From contig JBBRBB010000005.1 in the NCBI GenBank assembly GCA_038206235.1, positions 103,693 to 167,692 on the forward strand: DNA of 64,000 nt, given 5' to 3'. This DNA is from JBBRBB01 sp038206235. GTDB taxonomy: Bacteria; Bacteroidota; Bacteroidia; Chitinophagales; Chitinophagaceae. The notes beneath the pieces were generated by a model. It was not told the origin of the DNA. It searched no databases and saw nothing but the letters and a program-made list of their open reading frames with translations. The translations under genes were made by a program, and so were the position numbers. Positions 61,321-64,000 of the stretch are shown in pieces. How positions within the stretch are numbered: the stretch's first letter is position 1; each line of letters starts with the position of its first letter.

Positions 61321-61597
61321 AGATGTAATTTGTTATTGAGGCGGGAAAGTTTTTTCAGGTATTAACCAAGGAAAGAATTTTTATTCGCAGTATCTCACGG
61401 AGTCTGTGACCTGTGGATACACTAAGCTGAAGTGCATGTGGCATCGTCTGTTGTGCCCGCTCCGCCAAAGGCGGCGGTCACTCGCATTAAAACCTTCAAT
61501 AAATGCTTTATCAAATTTTTTAAAAAGCAACTCTTTCTTTAAAAAACCTGTTTCAATTATAGAAATCGAAATTCTATCATCTTAAATTTTTTAAGTT
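61321..61597. other. Intergenic region with one hairpin
   Basis: 277 bp, no gene. CCGCC AAA GGCGG at 61462-61474 is a perfect small hairpin. The stretch GTGGCATCGTCTGTTGTGCC (61439-61458) resembles the right half of the dispersed element at 19019, without its left half. Confidence 0.4.
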
Positions 61598-63757
61598 ATG
61601 CTGTCAGTGAAAAAAGCCGCCCTCCCGTTGTTTGCAATTATATTTTTTATAAATAATATTTCTGCGCAATGGCAACAAACTTCAGGACCAAAAGGAATAG
61701 AGGTTAATGTAATTTACAGAGCAGGAACTTCTCTTTATGCGGGAACGCAAAATAAAGGCGTATATAAATCAACAGATAATGGTGTTACGTGGTCTTCATC
61801 AAGCAGGGGAATTGAGAACACAACCATTAACGATATTATTTATTCAGGCGGCAATTTATTAGCCGCTGTAGAAAGCTCCTGCCATGGATTAATCAATGTG
61901 TTTAAATCTGCTGATAACGGAATCAGTTGGGTTCCCACTTCAGGTCTTGCAAACAAAATAGCAACTTCCTTTGCAATAAAAGATACTTTTATTTATGCAG
62001 GAGTAACCCTTGCGCAAAGCGGCGTTTATCGTTCAGGCGATAATGGGAACACATGGAAAGCAGTTCCTTCACCTATAGAGGACGGTGACAAAATTTTTGT
62101 AAGTAAAGATGCAATCATTGTATCAGAATTTAATTTTATCTGGCGTTCAATAAATGATGGAGCAACCTGGCAGCTTACAGAACAATTTGCTTTTAGCGGC
62201 ATTGCTTCATTTGCCGGAACAGATACAACTGTTTTCGCTGCATCGTATTCCGGTATTTACACTTCCATAAATAATGGAAAAAACTGGAAGTACAGTAACT
62301 TTCCCGGTGGTGCGTACTCTCTTTCTTCAGACACCATCAACAACATCATTTTTTTAGGTTCTAATAGTAAAGTTTTTAAATCAACAAATGAAGGAGGCAA
62401 CTGGATTGATGTAAGTCATAATTTGGGTTATGGCGCTGTTACAGCTTTATTATACGATGGCATCAATTTATATGCAGCTACACCTTACGACACCTCAGGT
62501 ATTTATGCAAGCAGAAATAAAGGGCAGAACTGGTTTCCTGCGGCCATCGGTTTACCATCCGCATCAACGGTTCGCAGCATGATAACATTAGGTAATTATG
62601 TTTTTGCAGGCATGCAAAGCGATGGAGTTTACCGCACAAAAAATAATGGCAACGCATGGAATAAAGTAGCATTGAATAATGATACTTTATCCCATCAATT
62701 GGTTCTGTCATTTTGCACAAAAGATGGAATGCTTTTCGCCGGAACCGATGATGGTCTTTATCGGTCATTAGATAGCGGCATTACATTCACCAAAAAAGTA
62801 AATGGCTTCCCAACCGGGGGACTCATTTTCATTCCTTCACTCACCGTTAGCGGAAGCAATATTGTTGCAGCGGCAAGTATTGTTTATACACGTTCCAGGA
62901 TTGATGCAATATTTTATTCTTCTGATAATGGAGAAAACTGGATTAGAAGTTATTTTCCTGCGGCTTCTGTTAGCATTTCATCCGTCGCATCAGATGGAAG
63001 TAATATAGTATATGCTGCCTCTTACGGGCAAAGTTTTTCTACCACAGGTTTATATAAATCGTATGATGCAGGTGTAAACTTTGTTTCAAAAACTTTTTCC
63101 ATCAATGCAGATATTGACATTCTTGCTGTGCAGGGCAGGCATGTGCTTGCGGGAAATTTATTCTCAGCCTTCTTTTCACCGGATGCAGGAGAAATTTGGC
63201 TTTCAAGCAGTCCGCCGGGCGGTGGTATATTCACATACACTATAAAAAATGATATTGTTTTTGCAGGAAACCAGGAAGGTATGTTCTATTCAAAAAACTT
63301 TGGCGCCACCTGGAACGATTTAAACCAGGGTTTACCTAACTGTCCAACGGTAGATTTCGAAGCATCCTGCGCTAATAATAAATATTTATTTGGCGGCGCT
63401 TATTTAGATGCTGCATGGAGATTACCGAAACCATCGAACAATACAACGCCGGATATTATTGCTGATGAAAATAAATTGAATTCTTCCCCGCTTTCTTCGC
63501 TTGCACAAAATTATCCAAACCCATTTGCAGCTGCTACGCAAATTGATTATACAATTTCAAAACCCGGTATGGTAAGTTTAAGAGTGTATGATAAATATGG
63601 AAGCACGATTGCAACCTTAGTGAACGAACTAAAGCAGAGCGGCAATTACAGTATAAGCTTCAATGCTTCGAAATATAATCTGCCCGCAGGAATTTATTAT
63701 TATGAATTGAAAGCCGGTAACAATGTTGAATCAAAGAAGATGGTTTTGATAAAATAG
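61598..63757 (+). CDS. BNR/Asp-box repeat T9SS protein
   Basis: 719 aa. Signal peptide (KAALPLFAIIFFINNISAQ). About ten Asp-box loops (STDNGVTWSS, SADNGISWVP, SGDNGNTWKA, SINNGKNWKY, SLDSGITFTK, SSDNGENWIR) arranged as beta-propeller blades over residues ~25-630. A T9SS type A sorting domain ends the protein (LAQNYPNPFAAATQIDYTIS, ending KKMVLIK). Related in design to the sortilin-like protein at 51915 but exported by type IX secretion. No catalytic residues recognised. A terminator follows at 63806. Confidence 0.9.
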   Translation: MLSVKKAALPLFAIIFFINNISAQWQQTSGPKGIEVNVIYRAGTSLYAGTQNKGVYKSTDNGVTWSSSSRGIENTTINDIIYSGGNLLAAVESSCHGLINVFKSADNGISWVPTSGLANKIATSFAIKDTFIYAGVTLAQSGVYRSGDNGNTWKAVPSPIEDGDKIFVSKDAIIVSEFNFIWRSINDGATWQLTEQFAFSGIASFAGTDTTVFAASYSGIYTSINNGKNWKYSNFPGGAYSLSSDTINNIIFLGSNSKVFKSTNEGGNWIDVSHNLGYGAVTALLYDGINLYAATPYDTSGIYASRNKGQNWFPAAIGLPSASTVRSMITLGNYVFAGMQSDGVYRTKNNGNAWNKVALNNDTLSHQLVLSFCTKDGMLFAGTDDGLYRSLDSGITFTKKVNGFPTGGLIFIPSLTVSGSNIVAAASIVYTRSRIDAIFYSSDNGENWIRSYFPAASVSISSVASDGSNIVYAASYGQSFSTTGLYKSYDAGVNFVSKTFSINADIDILAVQGRHVLAGNLFSAFFSPDAGEIWLSSSPPGGGIFTYTIKNDIVFAGNQEGMFYSKNFGATWNDLNQGLPNCPTVDFEASCANNKYLFGGAYLDAAWRLPKPSNNTTPDIIADENKLNSSPLSSLAQNYPNPFAAATQIDYTISKPGMVSLRVYDKYGSTIATLVNELKQSGNYSISFNASKYNLPAGIYYYELKAGNNVESKKMVLIK

Positions 63758-63805
63758 CGCATGTACCCTATACAATAGTTTCCTGATGAAACAGATGGTT
63801 AATTA

Positions 63806-63834
63806 AAAAGCCTCATCATTATGGTGGGGCTTTT
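63806..63834 (+). terminator. Rho-independent terminator
   Basis: AAAAGCC (63806-63812) pairs with GGCTTTT (63828-63834); inner TCATCAT/ATGGTGG extends the stem with G-T pairs. It lies 49 bp past the last stop codon. Beyond it to base 64000 I see nothing to annotate. Confidence 0.75.
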
Positions 63835-64000
63835 CTGCGTGCCTTGACAATTTGAAACAATCTTAGAAACTGTTTAAAAATAGGATTTTGCATTACCAGT
63901 AGGCAAAAAACCGGATAAATTTTGAATAATTAACATAGGTGGAAAAAAAGGCTATTGCTTAAAAGTTGAAAAATTGTACTAATTGTGAATAACAACAAAC

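Overview
The window reads as chromosomal DNA of a Bacteroidota bacterium, most likely from the Chitinophagaceae or a close relative. The basis is: several secreted proteins ending in type IX secretion (T9SS) sorting domains, low GC, -7 boxes of the TAnnTTTG type, Bacteroidota-restricted families (DUF6934-like, DUF6169-like), long intergenic palindromes, and a complete dapD, rpoC and tRNA-Leu complement. No database search was possible; family names come from recognised motifs.

Layout. 0-2 kb: an Mla-type lipid transport operon (mlaE-mlaF-mlaD, minus strand, mlaD cut by the window edge). 2.2-3 kb: a small accessory gene pair with a frameshift. 3.1-8.8 kb: a very large alpha-2-macroglobulin lipoprotein gene broken by one in-frame amber codon. 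9-12.7 kb: tRNA-Leu(CAG), a LuxE/PaaK-like acyltransferase, a lipoprotein, a UbiA-like membrane protein and an M42 peptidase. 12.9-18.9 kb: a type I restriction-modification locus, hsdR / KilA-N gene / hsdM fused to hsdS (with a frameshift inside hsdM). 19-21.4 kb: a small gene between two copies of a dispersed repeat, a broken T9SS protein gene and a Fic AMPylase with an operator-like palindrome. 21.8-26.1 kb: rpoC, without rpoB beside it. 26.4-30.8 kb: cupin, second tRNA-Leu(CAG), a DUF6169-like relic, an aldehyde dehydrogenase with a duplicated 3' end, dapD and an aspartic protease. 30.9-32.8 kb: a repeat-rich T9SS protein with a homopolymer frameshift. 33.3-39.8 kb: glycosyltransferase 9, threonylcarbamoyl-AMP synthase, CCA-adding enzyme, PRiA4_ORF3-like protein, a palindrome array, an SDR reductase, a heptamer array and an MFS exporter. 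39.9-40.3 kb: relic of a restriction endonuclease. 40.5-49.9 kb: a LytTR/NarL-style two-component pair facing a large adhesin-like T9SS protein, an outer-membrane beta-barrel and a beta-propeller-like T9SS protein. 50-51.6 kb: AT-rich accessory genes with flanking repeats. 51.9-56 kb: a sortilin-like BNR protein and a PIN toxin/antitoxin pair. 56-61.3 kb: a group II decarboxylase and the 5-oxoprolinase operon pxpB-pxpC-pxpA plus a YcsG-like transporter. 61.6-63.8 kb: a BNR-repeat T9SS protein.

Two themes run through the window. First, many reading frames are interrupted by single-base events (seven to nine loci in 64 kb), several at homopolymers; this is either real gene decay or uncorrected sequencing error and must be settled before any biology is built on it. 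Second, the intergenic DNA is unusually structured: heptanucleotide tandem arrays, a family of AACCTCACAGGTT palindromes, a dispersed ~50-bp element that brackets small genes like a cassette boundary, palindromes inserted in frame inside conserved genes, and repeated relics of gene 3' ends just downstream of the intact gene. The cassette-like element and the heptamer arrays are the best candidates for something not well described.
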